Assembly: GCA_015075375.1 (NCBI GenBank)
Contig: JABTUM010000001.1
Location: 1,793,201 to 1,857,200 of the forward strand
Length of the DNA: 64,000 nucleotides
Origin: Planctomycetota bacterium
GTDB taxonomy: Bacteria; Planctomycetota; SZUA-567; H5-PLA8
Reading direction: 5' to 3'
A program made the position numbers and the translations under genes. Below the pieces are notes generated by a model, which saw only the letters and a list, made by a program, of their open reading frames with translations, did no database searches and was not told the origin of the DNA. Shown here one piece after another: positions 38,141-47,203 of this stretch. Numbering within the stretch: position 1 is the stretch's first letter; each line of letters opens with the position of its first letter.

Positions 38141-40378
38141 TTAGGGCGTGTTCTGATACGAAGTGTTGTTCGGACGCAACACCGCACCCTCTTCGCCAAA
38201 GGCATCGAATCCGCTGGTCACCGGAACGTCGCCCGCGGCAGCCGGGCGATTGATGATAACCGAGAATGGGAACGCGACATCCGCCCCGCCCGCGGTCGCC
38301 AACGGGATGCCCGACTTGGGCGCACCGTCCGGACCGGCCACCGGATACGTGGAGACCGAACCGCTGTAGCTCTTGTCGCTCAGCGAGAAACTCTGCACGC
38401 CCGCGCGCAGGAAACGGTCCGTGCAGCGCAGCGTCGGCAGGGTGCTCGGACCGGCCGGCTTGCAGATCATCGTTTCGAAGAGCGGATTGCCGGTGCCCCA
38501 CGTCGACTGCCACGTGCCAATGCGCACCGCCACGCTTTGAACCGCGTTCAAGCCCGGAGTATTGGAGGCGGTCGTGATATCGGTCGAATCGGGCAGCAGA
38601 ACGCCGTTGGGCACAAGCACCGCAGCCGGATCGTCGATCAGCACCCTCGGAGACATCAAGAAACTGACCTTCCACTTATGGCCCGGCGCAAAGCTGACGT
38701 CATTGCCCGGCTTTCCGCCCACGGTCAGCGGCAGGAAGACACCGCCCAGCGTACGGTTAAACGGAATCGGCACGCCCGCCGCCAAGCCGGGGTTGCCGTA
38801 CTTGTATTGCAGCAGCGTGTTCAACCCCACCGCTCGGATCTGCATCTCCAGGCATTCGCCGGCCTGCCATAGGTTGCCCACGCCGATACCGAACGGAATG
38901 CGCTTGCGGTTGTCGGGGTTCACCGTCAACGCATCGTCTTGGAAATTGAGCGTCGTCTTCGAGACCGAACCGCGGATAGTCCCAACCTTCGTATTAATCT
39001 CCACGGCGATCGTGGTGCCTTGGTTTAGGCCATCGCTGACGTAGACCGTTTTGGCCGAGTTACCGTTCAGCTCGATCGGGAAGGTCCAGTGGAACGAGCC
39101 GAAGCGGATGTGCAGGTTCTGCTGGTTGCGCAGAGCCACTTCGAACTGGCCGTTCTGGTTGAAGCGTCCTTGGAACGTCAGCGAGTCCTTGCCGGGGAAC
39201 GCGCCGTTGGAAGTGCGCACCTGAAGGCGCTGAATCACCAAGTCCGTCGCCGTCTGGCCCAAGCTCGCCGATTCGGTCGGCAGCCCGTTCCGGTTGTTCG
39301 CCGCGACGCTGAAGCCCACGCGCACCACGCGGTCGGTGGGGTCCGGATTCAGAACCGAGTCGTTCCTGTACTTGTTGGCGCCGCCGCTGAGCACCTTACC
39401 GTCAAACACCAGCGTATCGACCACGTACCAGCCGCTGAAGAGCGGCACGCCGTGAATCCAGCCGTCGTAGGACATCGAAAGCCCGGCTTCTTCCAGCGTA
39501 TCGAAGGCCGCGATCTCCGTGCCGTCCGGCGCATCGTAAATGCGCAACACCGGGTCGTCCGTCACCAGCTTGGTCGTGAACGGATGGTTGCCGTTGTCGG
39601 GCAGGAACGTGACCTGACCGTCGATGGGCCGGTCGCGCAAGGGGTCCGCAAACGGGGCATCCAGGTTCGGATCGCCCGTGATCGTGACCACTTCGTTGAT
39701 CGTCTCCAGCTTTTCGGCGTACGAAAGCCCCACTTCGCCGCTGGAAATCAGGTGCAGGACGTCGGGGTTCACGCCGGTCGGATCCAAGCGGCGCATGGAC
39801 GTCAGAAGGTCCAGGTTAATCGGGTTGGCCAACCGGAAGCCGCGCGCGCCAGGAGTGCTCGTGTAGATAAAAAAGTCGCCCGTAATGGGCGCCACACCCG
39901 TGACGTCGGCCACCGTACCCGTGAAGGCCAGGATGCCTGTGATGCCGGGCAGGTTGGGGTCCGTAAACGGAAGCACGTCGACCTGACTGACCACCGTACC
40001 GCGCAGCACGCCCGAACGATCTAACAGCGCGCCGGAAGCGCTCCCCGGAGCGAACGCCGGACCGCCGCTGAACGTGTACGGCTTCAGCCCGCCGCCCGCC
40101 GTCAGTACCTTTTCGAATTCTTCCGTGAGTACCAGCTCGCCCAAGTCGTAGTCGTCGCCGTTCTCGCTCGCCTCATCCAGCACGATCACGTTGTTGAAGT
40201 TAAGCCGGCCGTTCTGGCTGCCCACGCTGCCGACACCCGGCGTACTGGGAATGGGCAAAATGACCTGGCGCTGCGTAACCCCGGCGTTGCCCGCGACGTA
40301 CGTAAAGCCCAGCGCCGCCAGTACCGCGCCAAGTCCCAGCGCACGCCAGCTCGCGAATCCCTTCAGCTTGGCTCGCAT
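38141..40378 (-). CDS. Large secreted protein of unknown function
   Basis: A protein of 745 residues not assigned to a family. ATG 40378 is preceded by GGAAGAGG and starts with a signal-type helix (ALGLGAVLAALGFTYVAG). The rest is beta-rich with many Asn/Gly/Thr turns, for example LNFNNVIVLDEASENGDDYDLGELVL, a domain with PFTTKLVTDDPVLRIYDAPDGTEI, and an Asn-rich region LTFQGRFNQNGQFEVALRNQQNLHIRFGSF. Two Cys pairs late in the protein could form disulfides. The style suits a surface or extracellular structural protein. It has its own candidate promoter and a strong terminator. Confidence 0.75.
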   Translation of the reverse strand: MRAKLKGFASWRALGLGAVLAALGFTYVAGNAGVTQRQVILPIPSTPGVGSVGSQNGRLNFNNVIVLDEASENGDDYDLGELVLTEEFEKVLTAGGGLKPYTFSGGPAFAPGSASGALLDRSGVLRGTVVSQVDVLPFTDPNLPGITGILAFTGTVADVTGVAPITGDFFIYTSTPGARGFRLANPINLDLLTSMRRLDPTGVNPDVLHLISSGEVGLSYAEKLETINEVVTITGDPNLDAPFADPLRDRPIDGQVTFLPDNGNHPFTTKLVTDDPVLRIYDAPDGTEIAAFDTLEEAGLSMSYDGWIHGVPLFSGWYVVDTLVFDGKVLSGGANKYRNDSVLNPDPTDRVVRVGFSVAANNRNGLPTESASLGQTATDLVIQRLQVRTSNGAFPGKDSLTFQGRFNQNGQFEVALRNQQNLHIRFGSFHWTFPIELNGNSAKTVYVSDGLNQGTTIAVEINTKVGTIRGSVSKTTLNFQDDALTVNPDNRKRIPFGIGVGNLWQAGECLEMQIRAVGLNTLLQYKYGNPGLAAGVPIPFNRTLGGVFLPLTVGGKPGNDVSFAPGHKWKVSFLMSPRVLIDDPAAVLVPNGVLLPDSTDITTASNTPGLNAVQSVAVRIGTWQSTWGTGNPLFETMICKPAGPSTLPTLRCTDRFLRAGVQSFSLSDKSYSGSVSTYPVAGPDGAPKSGIPLATAGGADVAFPFSVIINRPAAAGDVPVTSGFDAFGEEGAVLRPNNTSYQNTP

Positions 40379-40461
40379 CGTTACACGCCACCTCTTCCAT
40401 TCGGTGCCAAAACTCGAACCCGGCACGCGACCGCGCCGGCCCCCAACACGTACACGCAAGC

Positions 40462-40491
40462 CTAATACGCCCGGCTGCGCGGCGAACTCAA
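40462..40491 (-). promoter_or_regulatory. Candidate sigma-70-type promoter
   Basis: On the minus strand TTGAGT and TATTAG are separated by 18 bases, about 84 bases upstream of the ATG at 40378 and downstream of the preceding terminator. Judged by eye. Confidence 0.35.
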
Positions 40492-40550
40492 CCTGAAGGT
40501 TGGATGAAGCTACCTTTCAATCTATGAGCCCGCGCCCTTCAGGCAAGTCT

Positions 40551-40586
40551 AAAAAAGTGCTCAAACCTCAACCTGCGGAAGCACTT
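40551..40586 (-). terminator. Probable terminator of the 380-residue protein gene
   Basis: On the minus strand AAGTGCT (40580-40586) pairs with AGCACTT (40555-40561) across an 18-base loop and is followed by a run of six T. The loop is long but the T-run is the best in the area. It lies about 140 bases past the stop at 40728. Confidence 0.5.
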
Positions 40587-40727
40587 AACAAGGTGCTTGA
40601 CCGGCCGGCTGAAACCCCCGCAACGCACCATGTTCCTTGCGGACGCCGCGCCACCGCGCGATCACGGATTCCGACGCAGCTTCCGCTGGCTTCTCAGTTT
40701 AGAATTTGGGTGGTTAGGGCGTTTTCT

Positions 40728-41870
40728 TTAAAAATCGGCCTGATTGCCGCGCACCACATACAACACTTCCCTAAAATCGCTCGCCGGCTGATCCTTTTTG
40801 GGACGAATCTCGATCCGAATCCGATAGTCCCCGGCGCGAGCCGGCGTCCAGGTGCGCAGGCCCGCCAAACTCCAGATCTGCCCCGTCTGCGTGTCCGGCA
40901 GCCAGGTAAACCCCGTCGCCTGCTCCACGCCCTGCAAATCCTGGATTCCGATCCGTACTTCGGGCTCATCGGTGGTCGAGTTCAAGATGCCGACGAGGTT
41001 GACCGCCATACCCGCCGCGGCCTGGGGCGGGTCGAGCTGGAATTCTTCGATCACCGCTGCACCGGCCACCAGCGGAGCGGCCAGGAGCTTCGAAGCCTCG
41101 GCGGCTTTCATGCCCTGCCGTCGGACCTCCACCTTAAAGAGGTAGCTTCCGCCCTCCGCAAACTCGTACGTGGCATTGCCCCATTCCGACCATTCCACGC
41201 CGTCGGTATCGTTGAGGATCACCTGTCCGTTCACCGAGAAGCGGTATTCGTACGTGACCGGCGAGATCGGCTCGGCCATCGTCGCTTCCAGAAATACGGT
41301 GTCGCCGATCAGGCAGCGGTCGGTGAAAAGGTCTGGGACCACCTCGAAGCTGACGATCTCCAACACCTTAACGGCCACCTCTTTCTCGATCGGCTCCGCC
41401 GTCTTACCACTCGCTTCATCGCGCGCTTCGACTTTGAAATGATGCGGAATCGCTTCGGTGAACTCGACGATCCGCTTCGACCGCGCGGACCATTCGGCGC
41501 CCTCGTCCAACAGCGGCTTCCCGTTGCAGGTCCAGCGGAAACGATCGACGCCCACGGCCTCGACGTCCAACTCGACCATATGCCCGATCACAAACGGGGC
41601 CACCTGCCCGCTAGGTGCGAAGAGCCCGCCCTGCGCCACTTCGCCCAACAGTTTGACCAGCCGCGGTCCGGTAGGCGCGGAGACTTCGGGACTTTGACCT
41701 TGAGAACCTGGCACGGGGTTCGGCCGAGCGGTCGTTCCGGGCTGCGTACCTTCGACTGGATTCTCGTCCGGCGGCGTGTCGTTCCATAGCGCCAGACCCA
41801 CACCGGCCGCGACAATCAGCGCGCCCAGCGCCAGCACCCACCCATCGCGCCGCGAACGTCCCGATCCCAT
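40728..41870 (-). CDS. Membrane-anchored protein with Ig/PKD-like domains
   Basis: A protein of 380 residues. ATG 41870 has GGAG upstream and is followed by a basic N-terminus and one helix (GWVLALGALIVAAGVGLALW), then a Pro/Gly linker. The remainder is three or four beta-sandwich units of about 90 residues with the polycystic-kidney-domain look: VDRFRWTCNGKPLLDEGAEWSA, YEYRFSVNGQVILNDTDGVEWSEWGNATYEF, LFKVEVRRQGMKAAEASKLL, GLRTWTPARAGDYRIRIEIRP. Likely periplasmic, possibly binding polymers or proteins. No catalytic motif. Confidence 0.75.
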   Translation of the reverse strand: MGSGRSRRDGWVLALGALIVAAGVGLALWNDTPPDENPVEGTQPGTTARPNPVPGSQGQSPEVSAPTGPRLVKLLGEVAQGGLFAPSGQVAPFVIGHMVELDVEAVGVDRFRWTCNGKPLLDEGAEWSARSKRIVEFTEAIPHHFKVEARDEASGKTAEPIEKEVAVKVLEIVSFEVVPDLFTDRCLIGDTVFLEATMAEPISPVTYEYRFSVNGQVILNDTDGVEWSEWGNATYEFAEGGSYLFKVEVRRQGMKAAEASKLLAAPLVAGAAVIEEFQLDPPQAAAGMAVNLVGILNSTTDEPEVRIGIQDLQGVEQATGFTWLPDTQTGQIWSLAGLRTWTPARAGDYRIRIEIRPKKDQPASDFREVLYVVRGNQADF

Positions 41871-42007
41871 ACCTGCGCTCCAGGCCCTGCATTCGGAGGT
41901 ATCGAATATCGTCCACCAAACCGCCCGCATCCGGCATCGGTCACCGCTACAACTTCCGCCACGGGCCGGCCTTCGTCAAGCCTTTGCCCGGCAAGACCTT
42001 GGCGCGT

Positions 42008-42988
42008 TCAGCCCGGCAGCGCTTGCAGATGCTTCTGCGCCACGGCTTGGGCCGCACGCGCACGGTTCAGGCATTCCCGCGCCGCGCGCCGGCGACCGGC
42101 GTCTTCCAGCGCCTGCGGCTCGCGCAACGGGAAGAGCTTCGCCAACTCCTCCAGCGCCTGCCCTTGAGCTTCCAAGCGCCCCGCCGCGCTTTCCAAGGCC
42201 TCCTTCGCGTCGGTCCAACTCCGTGCCGACCGGCGCAAGAAGGCCGCCGCCTGCCCGCGCGCTTCCATATAGTACGCCGCCGTGTACGCTGCGCCCCACG
42301 GCGGGATGACGCTCCGCGCATCCAGCGCCTCCGCCCACGCTTCGAACGCATCCAGCCCCAGCGCCAAATCGGGCGGCGGCGCGGCCGCTTCGGCCGCCTC
42401 TTCGGGTTCGCGTCCGGCCAGGAGTCCCGCCGCTTCGCCCAAAACCGCACGCGCCGATTGCTTGCGGTCGTACCCCGGCAGCGGACCCGTCGGAATCAGG
42501 ACGAAGACGCGCGGCGGATCCTGAATGCCTAATTCGTTGAAATGCACGGGCTCATCGAGATGCCCGTCGAAGCGCGTGCTGACCAGATAGCGCTGCCCGC
42601 TTTCGTCCAACCCGTGGATGATCCCAAAGGCCGGCCCGTGCAGCCCGTAGGCGATCGCCGGAAGGCCCTGCTCCAGATGCAGTCCGATGTTGCGCCGCCA
42701 GCCGCTGCGCAGGTAGCTGATATCGTCTTCGGTGTAGAAGAAATCGCGCAAGCCGGCCATCGCCCCGTAGCCCAGCCGCTCCATGACTTTCGTGTACGTA
42801 CGGTCCCATTGACGCGGAAAGAGTCCGTCCGGCGCCAGCGTGCGATGCACCTGCGTCCGGAACGCCAACCCCGAGAGCCCCCAGACCTCATCGGGCTCGA
42901 ACTCCTCCCCTAGCGCGCGCATGACGCCCAGCGCCGCGCCCACGAAGCTGTCCATCGAAGGCTCGAACTTCACCGCTTCCAACGCCAC
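42008..42988 (-). CDS. Hypothetical protein, distantly C39/BtrH-like
   Basis: A protein of 326 residues. The first 180 residues (SMDSFVGAALGVMRALGEEF, then WRRNIGLHLEQGLPAIAYGLHGPAFGIIHGLDESGQRYLVST) resemble the papain-like/BtrH N-terminal fold in layout, with a hydrophobic strand, a Gly-rich turn and a His, but the catalytic Cys expected early is absent (Ser/Asp at that place). The C-terminal 140 residues are Ala-rich helices. Probably cytoplasmic. The family link is weak and no function is proposed. Confidence 0.6.
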   Translation of the reverse strand: MALEAVKFEPSMDSFVGAALGVMRALGEEFEPDEVWGLSGLAFRTQVHRTLAPDGLFPRQWDRTYTKVMERLGYGAMAGLRDFFYTEDDISYLRSGWRRNIGLHLEQGLPAIAYGLHGPAFGIIHGLDESGQRYLVSTRFDGHLDEPVHFNELGIQDPPRVFVLIPTGPLPGYDRKQSARAVLGEAAGLLAGREPEEAAEAAAPPPDLALGLDAFEAWAEALDARSVIPPWGAAYTAAYYMEARGQAAAFLRRSARSWTDAKEALESAAGRLEAQGQALEELAKLFPLREPQALEDAGRRRAARECLNRARAAQAVAQKHLQALPG

Positions 42989-43095
42989 AGCGCATCCTTT
43001 CGCCGCGCCCGCTTTCGATTAAAGGGAGGTTTCCGCCGGGCGCGCCGCGATTATACTTCATGCGGTCCTAAACGAGCTATCCAGGGGAACGTCGC

Positions 43096-43287
43096 GTGAC
43101 GCTACGCTATTTCGCCGGCAAAGTGCTCGAACTCGCCGGCATGATCCTGGTCGCCTGGGCGCTGCTGGCCGGCACCGGCGTTACGCCTTCCGGCGAGCCC
43201 AACGTGGCGCATGAATATCTGTTCCTGGGCATCGGCAGCGCCGTCTTCACCATCGGTTGGATGCTCGAACGCGGCGCGCGGAAGTAG
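43096..43287 (+). CDS. Small two-helix membrane protein
   Basis: A protein of 63 residues starting GTG at 43096 behind CAGGGGAA. Two hydrophobic helices (VLELAGMILVAWALLAG and YLFLGIGSAVFTIGWML) are separated by a short polar loop, with a basic C-terminus. No family recognised. It is followed 28 bases later by another small membrane gene on the same strand, so the two are probably one transcript. Confidence 0.7.
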   Translation: MTLRYFAGKVLELAGMILVAWALLAGTGVTPSGEPNVAHEYLFLGIGSAVFTIGWMLERGARK

Positions 43288-43315
43288 ACAGGGCTTATCG
43301 AATGGAGTACCCGCT

Positions 43316-43528
43316 ATGTCCACGCCGCCCGAAGACCGCCCGCGAAAACGCAGGAGAAGGATTCCGCGGCCGGTGGAATACGAATCCGAGAACCGCAAGC
43401 TGTTGCGCGGTATCCATCGTGAATTCGGAACGGAAGATCAGTCCATCGTCGCGAAGATCTGCTCGGCAGTGGTGATCGCGGTGGTGGTTACCATCGTTCT
43501 CTTCCTTAAGTTTGGCGGGCGGCTGTAG
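43316..43528 (+). CDS. Small single-span membrane protein
   Basis: A protein of 70 residues from ATG 43316, with TGGAG upstream. The N-terminal half is very basic (RPRKRRRRIPRP) and acidic/polar; one C-terminal helix follows (ICSAVVIAVVVTIVLFL). By charge it should sit with the N-terminus in the cytoplasm. The longer frame beginning at 43211 overlaps the preceding gene. Function unknown. Confidence 0.65.
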   Translation: MSTPPEDRPRKRRRRIPRPVEYESENRKLLRGIHREFGTEDQSIVAKICSAVVIAVVVTIVLFLKFGGRL

Positions 43529-43558
43529 CCGGCCTTCAAACCGGCCACCCCCGAACGC

Positions 43559-44554
43559 TCAAGGCTGCTTCACCGGCTCGGCCTGCGGTTCGAAGACCAC
43601 TTCACCGCCATTCCCCTGCGTATCGCTCACCTTGAGCTGCAACCACCAGCCCTTGGGCGTGCGCTTCGCCGTCAGCGTGGGCTCGCGCTTATCGGCACCG
43701 TACTCCTTTAGATCCGATTCGATCGCGCGCCAAGTCAGCGGCAGCACGTAACTCTCTTCACCTGCCTTCAAGGATTGAACGGGGAAGGTAAACACCTGCT
43801 TCACGGCTCGTCCATTGACCTGCTGCAGCCATACCACTTCGCCGGCCTCGATGGTCAGGGTCCCCGCCGCACGCGCGGCTTCGACGGGCTTGCCGGCCGG
43901 AAGCACCTTCTTGGTGAGTTCCGAATAAGTGCCGTTCAGGGCTTCGGCGATCTGAATCTTCGCGGCGAGATACTCGGCGCGAGCCTGGAGTTCCACCGGT
44001 CCGGCGAAATCCTTGAGCAGCGCCTGCGCTCGCCGTCCCAAACCCTGCTCGGCCAGATACTGGGCATACTCGATGCGCAAGGCGCCGTACGCCGGGGCCA
44101 TCGCGAAGGCTTCGGCCAGGAAGCGATCGGCCAGCACGGCGTCGCGGTCCTGGATCGCGAGTTGCGCCATGCGGTATTTCTTGCGCGCCTCCTCGCCTGG
44201 AACGGTCTCGTTGAGTTCGCCCAGATCGAGCGGCTGTCGCAGCGCCTCGGCCAGCAGCGCCAGGCGGCCCTCTTCGGCGGCCGGCGGCGCGAGATCCCGA
44301 GCGGCTTGCAGATTGGCCAGAACGCGCTGCGCTTCTGGATTCCCAGGCTCCAACTGCAGCGCCTTTTCGTACAGCAACCGGGCCTCCGCCAGATTTCCGG
44401 CCTGCATGCGCTGGCGCGCGGTCTGGAGCAGCTCCCGCACCGCCGCAGCGACGGTATCGCCGCCTTCGCCCTGCGCGCGAGTCGGCTGCGTGAAACTCAA
44501 GCCGCCGCACAGCACGAAAACCAGCGCCCAGCGCCACTTGGATTGCGACCGCAT
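43559..44554 (-). CDS. Exported TPR-containing protein
   Basis: A protein of 331 residues with a signal peptide (WALVFVLCGGLSF to TRAQG) and GGGAGG 7 bases upstream of ATG 44554. Residues 30-90 hold TPR-like helices (LLQTARQRMQAGNLAEARLLYEKALQLEPGNPEAQRVLANLQ), with more helix pairs to about 200. The last 110 residues are beta-rich (AGTLTIEAGEVVWLQQVNGR, GWWLQLKVSDTQGNGGEVVFEP). Probably periplasmic with a scaffolding role. Confidence 0.78.
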   Translation of the reverse strand: MRSQSKWRWALVFVLCGGLSFTQPTRAQGEGGDTVAAAVRELLQTARQRMQAGNLAEARLLYEKALQLEPGNPEAQRVLANLQAARDLAPPAAEEGRLALLAEALRQPLDLGELNETVPGEEARKKYRMAQLAIQDRDAVLADRFLAEAFAMAPAYGALRIEYAQYLAEQGLGRRAQALLKDFAGPVELQARAEYLAAKIQIAEALNGTYSELTKKVLPAGKPVEAARAAGTLTIEAGEVVWLQQVNGRAVKQVFTFPVQSLKAGEESYVLPLTWRAIESDLKEYGADKREPTLTAKRTPKGWWLQLKVSDTQGNGGEVVFEPQAEPVKQP

Positions 44555-44689
44555 AGAGGCCTCCCGGCGTTTGGGATTCCTGAAGTCAAGATACACGGAC
44601 ATGCTACCCGCATCGTCCGGCCCCGCGACTGCCGCTTGGAATGCTCCCCCGGATCGAATAGGTCTGAGCGAGAAACCGGAGACTCGACC

Positions 44690-45274
44690 ATGTCCGCCGC
44701 CGCCGATGCCCGTCCCAGCCGCCCGCGCCGCTACGATTTCGCACCGCCCGCCGGATTCGCGAACCGCGATGCCGGCCTCGCCGTAGCGGCCTTGGACGAG
44801 GCCAGCCTGCGCCTCTTCGATATGTTCGAGGACTTGCCGCAGGAGAGCCTTCACTTCGTGCCGCCCGAAGGCACCAATTCCATCGCCATGCTGGCCCTGC
44901 ACTTGGCCTTCGGCGAAGCGTATTGGATCGCCCGGGGAACCGGTACGGCGGTGCCGGACGAACTGGCCGCGGCGCTGCGCCCCGGCGGGCAGGACGGCAG
45001 CGGAGAACTCCCCAACAGCCGCCGCACCCCGGCCGAATTGATCGAACTCTGCCGCCGCGTGCGCGAGACCTTCACCAAGCCCCTCGTCGCGCCGCTGGCC
45101 GAGATCGACGTCGAGCGACCCAGCGACAAGCTGCCCCTGACCGTGCGCGGCGTGCTGTACCATCAGCTCTGGCACTGGACCTACCACAGCGGCCAGGTAG
45201 GGCTGCTGCGGCGCCTCAGCGGCCCGCGCATGAAGTGGGTTTTTGCGCAAAAACTTACAGGTGGACCGGAGTAG
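44690..45274 (+). CDS. DinB/YfiT-family four-helix-bundle protein
   Basis: A protein of 194 residues with the DinB-superfamily pattern: a His in the second helix (SIAMLALHLAFGEAYWIA) and the C-terminal pair in LYHQLWHWTYHSGQVGLLRRL, the metal-binding His triad. Such proteins are thiol-dependent or metal-dependent small-molecule enzymes; the specific reaction is unknown. ATG 44690 has CGGAG 8 bases upstream. Confidence 0.85.
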   Translation: MSAAADARPSRPRRYDFAPPAGFANRDAGLAVAALDEASLRLFDMFEDLPQESLHFVPPEGTNSIAMLALHLAFGEAYWIARGTGTAVPDELAAALRPGGQDGSGELPNSRRTPAELIELCRRVRETFTKPLVAPLAEIDVERPSDKLPLTVRGVLYHQLWHWTYHSGQVGLLRRLSGPRMKWVFAQKLTGGPE

Positions 45275-45343
45275 CTCTCTTTACGTAGCCCCGCGGCGCG
45301 GCATAATCCGGCTGCTTAGCGAGTGCATCGAGAACAGGAACGC

Positions 45344-46051
45344 GTGGAAAAAAGCGTGGGCTTCTATCCGAATGGAATGCCCCACCCGACCGGAGCGGTT
45401 CGACGCCGCCTCGCGTTGGAGCTCTTGCTCCTGTGCGGGCTCACCGGGGCGTACCTGCTGCTCGTGCCGCACCGCGCCATCGGCGTCGACATCGGCATGG
45501 CGCTCGTGGGCTTGGGCCTGATCGGCCTCTACGCACGCAAGGCCAACGAAGAAATCTGGGGCCCGCCCGCGCAGCCGGCCTTCGAGCGCATTCCGCGCTG
45601 CACCTTCCTGATGCTCGTCACCACCATTCCTGCCGTCGCCGTCTTCCTGCTTTACGGAGCTTGGGACGCCTATCAGGAAAACGGAACGCTGTACGCGGTG
45701 GCGTGGCGGCTCTTCCGGTTGAATTTCTGGGTCACGCTGCTGCTGTACGTGCCTTGGGCGCTCCTGCAGCAAAACCTCTTTCAGTTCTACCTGCTGGGTC
45801 GCCTGCGGGCGCTCCTGCCTTTCGCCTCACCCTTCACGCTGGCCCTGATCAACGGAATCCTCTACGGTGCGGTCCACCTGCCCAATTGGCCGGTGGCGAT
45901 GGTCACCATGATCGGCGGGGTTGTCTGGAGCTACAGCTACCACCGCGACCGCTACGTGCTGCCCATCGCGCTCTCGCATGCGGTCCTGGGCTCGACCTTC
46001 TTCTATTGGGTCTGGGACAGCGACCTGCTGGCGCGCATCATCCGCCTATAG
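45344..46051 (+). CDS. CPBP-like intramembrane protein with altered catalytic motif
   Basis: A protein of 235 residues with six or seven transmembrane helices. The layout matches CPBP/Abi membrane proteases: motif 1 region PWALLQQNLFQFYLLGRL, motif 2 GILYGAVHLPNW, motif 3 IALSHAVLGSTF. Motif 1 of active enzymes is EExxxR, but here it reads QQxxxQ, so both catalytic Glu and the Arg are replaced, while both His remain. GTG 45344 (AGGAA upstream) is preferred over GTG 45323. It converges with the oxidoreductase gene, overlapping by 6 bases. Confidence 0.72.
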   Translation: MEKSVGFYPNGMPHPTGAVRRRLALELLLLCGLTGAYLLLVPHRAIGVDIGMALVGLGLIGLYARKANEEIWGPPAQPAFERIPRCTFLMLVTTIPAVAVFLLYGAWDAYQENGTLYAVAWRLFRLNFWVTLLLYVPWALLQQNLFQFYLLGRLRALLPFASPFTLALINGILYGAVHLPNWPVAMVTMIGGVVWSYSYHRDRYVLPIALSHAVLGSTFFYWVWDSDLLARIIRL

Positions 46052-47125
46052 GCGAACTTCCGCACCGCTCTGCGCCGAACGATACGCCGCTTCCAGCACC
46101 TGCATCAGCGCCACGCCTTGCGTGCCATGCTCGAAATTCGCTTCATCGGCCTCGATCGCCCGCGCGAAGGCCGCCCAAGAGCGCTCATACAGTCCGGCCG
46201 TACCCGTCTCGGGCGCATCGGGATGCAAAACGGTGTCCGTCACCGCACCGCCGGCCTCGCCGTACATCACCACCGGCTTCCCAAACGCCAGGCGCAGGCC
46301 CGCGCGGTCGCCCAGCAGTTCCGTAGAAAACGGTTCTTCCGGGCGGTTGATCGCGAAGCTGCACTCCAGCGTCAAACTCACGCCCCCGGCCAAGCGCAAC
46401 AGGCAGACGGCCAGGTCTTCGACGTCGCAGACGCCGGTCATGCCGCTTTTACGCCCCGTGGGTAGTTCGTGCGCGACGGCGCTCCCCGCCAGCCGCGCGT
46501 GCGTCACGGCGCTCACCGCTTCCACCGCCGGATAGCCCAGCAGCCACAGGGCGCGATCGAGCACGTGGCTGCCCAGATCCGCCAAGACGCCGCCGCCCGA
46601 GAGCGCTCGCGTCGTGAACCAGCTTCCGACCGTCGGGTAGCCGCGCCGCCGGAACCACTGCGCGCGGAGGTGGTACACCGTCCCCAGCCTGCCGGCCTTG
46701 AGCGCGTCCTGCGCCAGGCGTGATTCGCCGGCCTCGCGGAGCAGAAAGTTATAACGCAGCACGCGGCGATGCTTGCGCGCGGCCTCGGCCATCCGAGCGG
46801 CTTCCGCCGCGTTCATCGCCGGCGGCTTTTCGCAGAGCACATGCTTGCCTGCTGCCAGCGCCGCGACCGCCTGATCGGCGTGCAGCGCATTGGGACTCGC
46901 CACCAGCACCGCATCGATCTCGGGATCGGCCGCCAGTTCGCGCCAGTCGGCGTAGCCGCGGTGCACGCCCGCCGCAAGTTTGGCTTCGGCGAGCTTGTTC
47001 GCGTCGCCGCGCGCGACGGCGGCAATCCGGAAGCGTTCGCCCAACGCCCGCAACGCCGGGAGGTGGCGCTTTTCGGCTACTCCTCCGAACCCCAACAGCC
47101 CGACACGAATGGGACGAGCGGCCAT
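46046..47125 (-). CDS. Gfo/Idh/MocA-family oxidoreductase
   Basis: A protein of 359 residues. NAD(P) fold at the N-terminus: VGLLGFGGVAEKRHLPAL, then VLVASPNALHADQAVAALAAGKHVLCEKPPAMN, where EKP carries the catalytic Lys. The C-terminal beta-sheet domain includes GVLADLGSHVLDRALWLLG with the active-site Asp and His. Sugar or inositol dehydrogenase-type chemistry is expected; the substrate is unknown. Cytoplasmic, no twin-arginine signal. It is divergent from the Fur gene. Confidence 0.9.
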   Translation of the reverse strand: MAARPIRVGLLGFGGVAEKRHLPALRALGERFRIAAVARGDANKLAEAKLAAGVHRGYADWRELAADPEIDAVLVASPNALHADQAVAALAAGKHVLCEKPPAMNAAEAARMAEAARKHRRVLRYNFLLREAGESRLAQDALKAGRLGTVYHLRAQWFRRRGYPTVGSWFTTRALSGGGVLADLGSHVLDRALWLLGYPAVEAVSAVTHARLAGSAVAHELPTGRKSGMTGVCDVEDLAVCLLRLAGGVSLTLECSFAINRPEEPFSTELLGDRAGLRLAFGKPVVMYGEAGGAVTDTVLHPDAPETGTAGLYERSWAAFARAIEADEANFEHGTQGVALMQVLEAAYRSAQSGAEVRL

Positions 47126-47203
47126 GGCTTCATCCTCCCATCCTTATAGTACCCGCTCAGTCGCACCGTTTCCGCATTGACCGTTACGCGCGCGAGGCCC
47201 ACA

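Larger units (their letters stand above)
40379..40727. other. Intergenic stretch with promoter and terminator signals
   Basis: About 350 bases between two minus-strand genes. It carries the terminator of the upstream gene (40551-40586) and a candidate promoter (40462-40491) for the downstream secreted-protein gene. No small gene was recognised. Confidence 0.5.

Noticed and set aside
39089..40024. 311-residue open frame on the plus strand inside the large secreted-protein gene
   Set aside because: Shadow frame of a GC-rich gene on the other strand; no start signal or recognisable domain.
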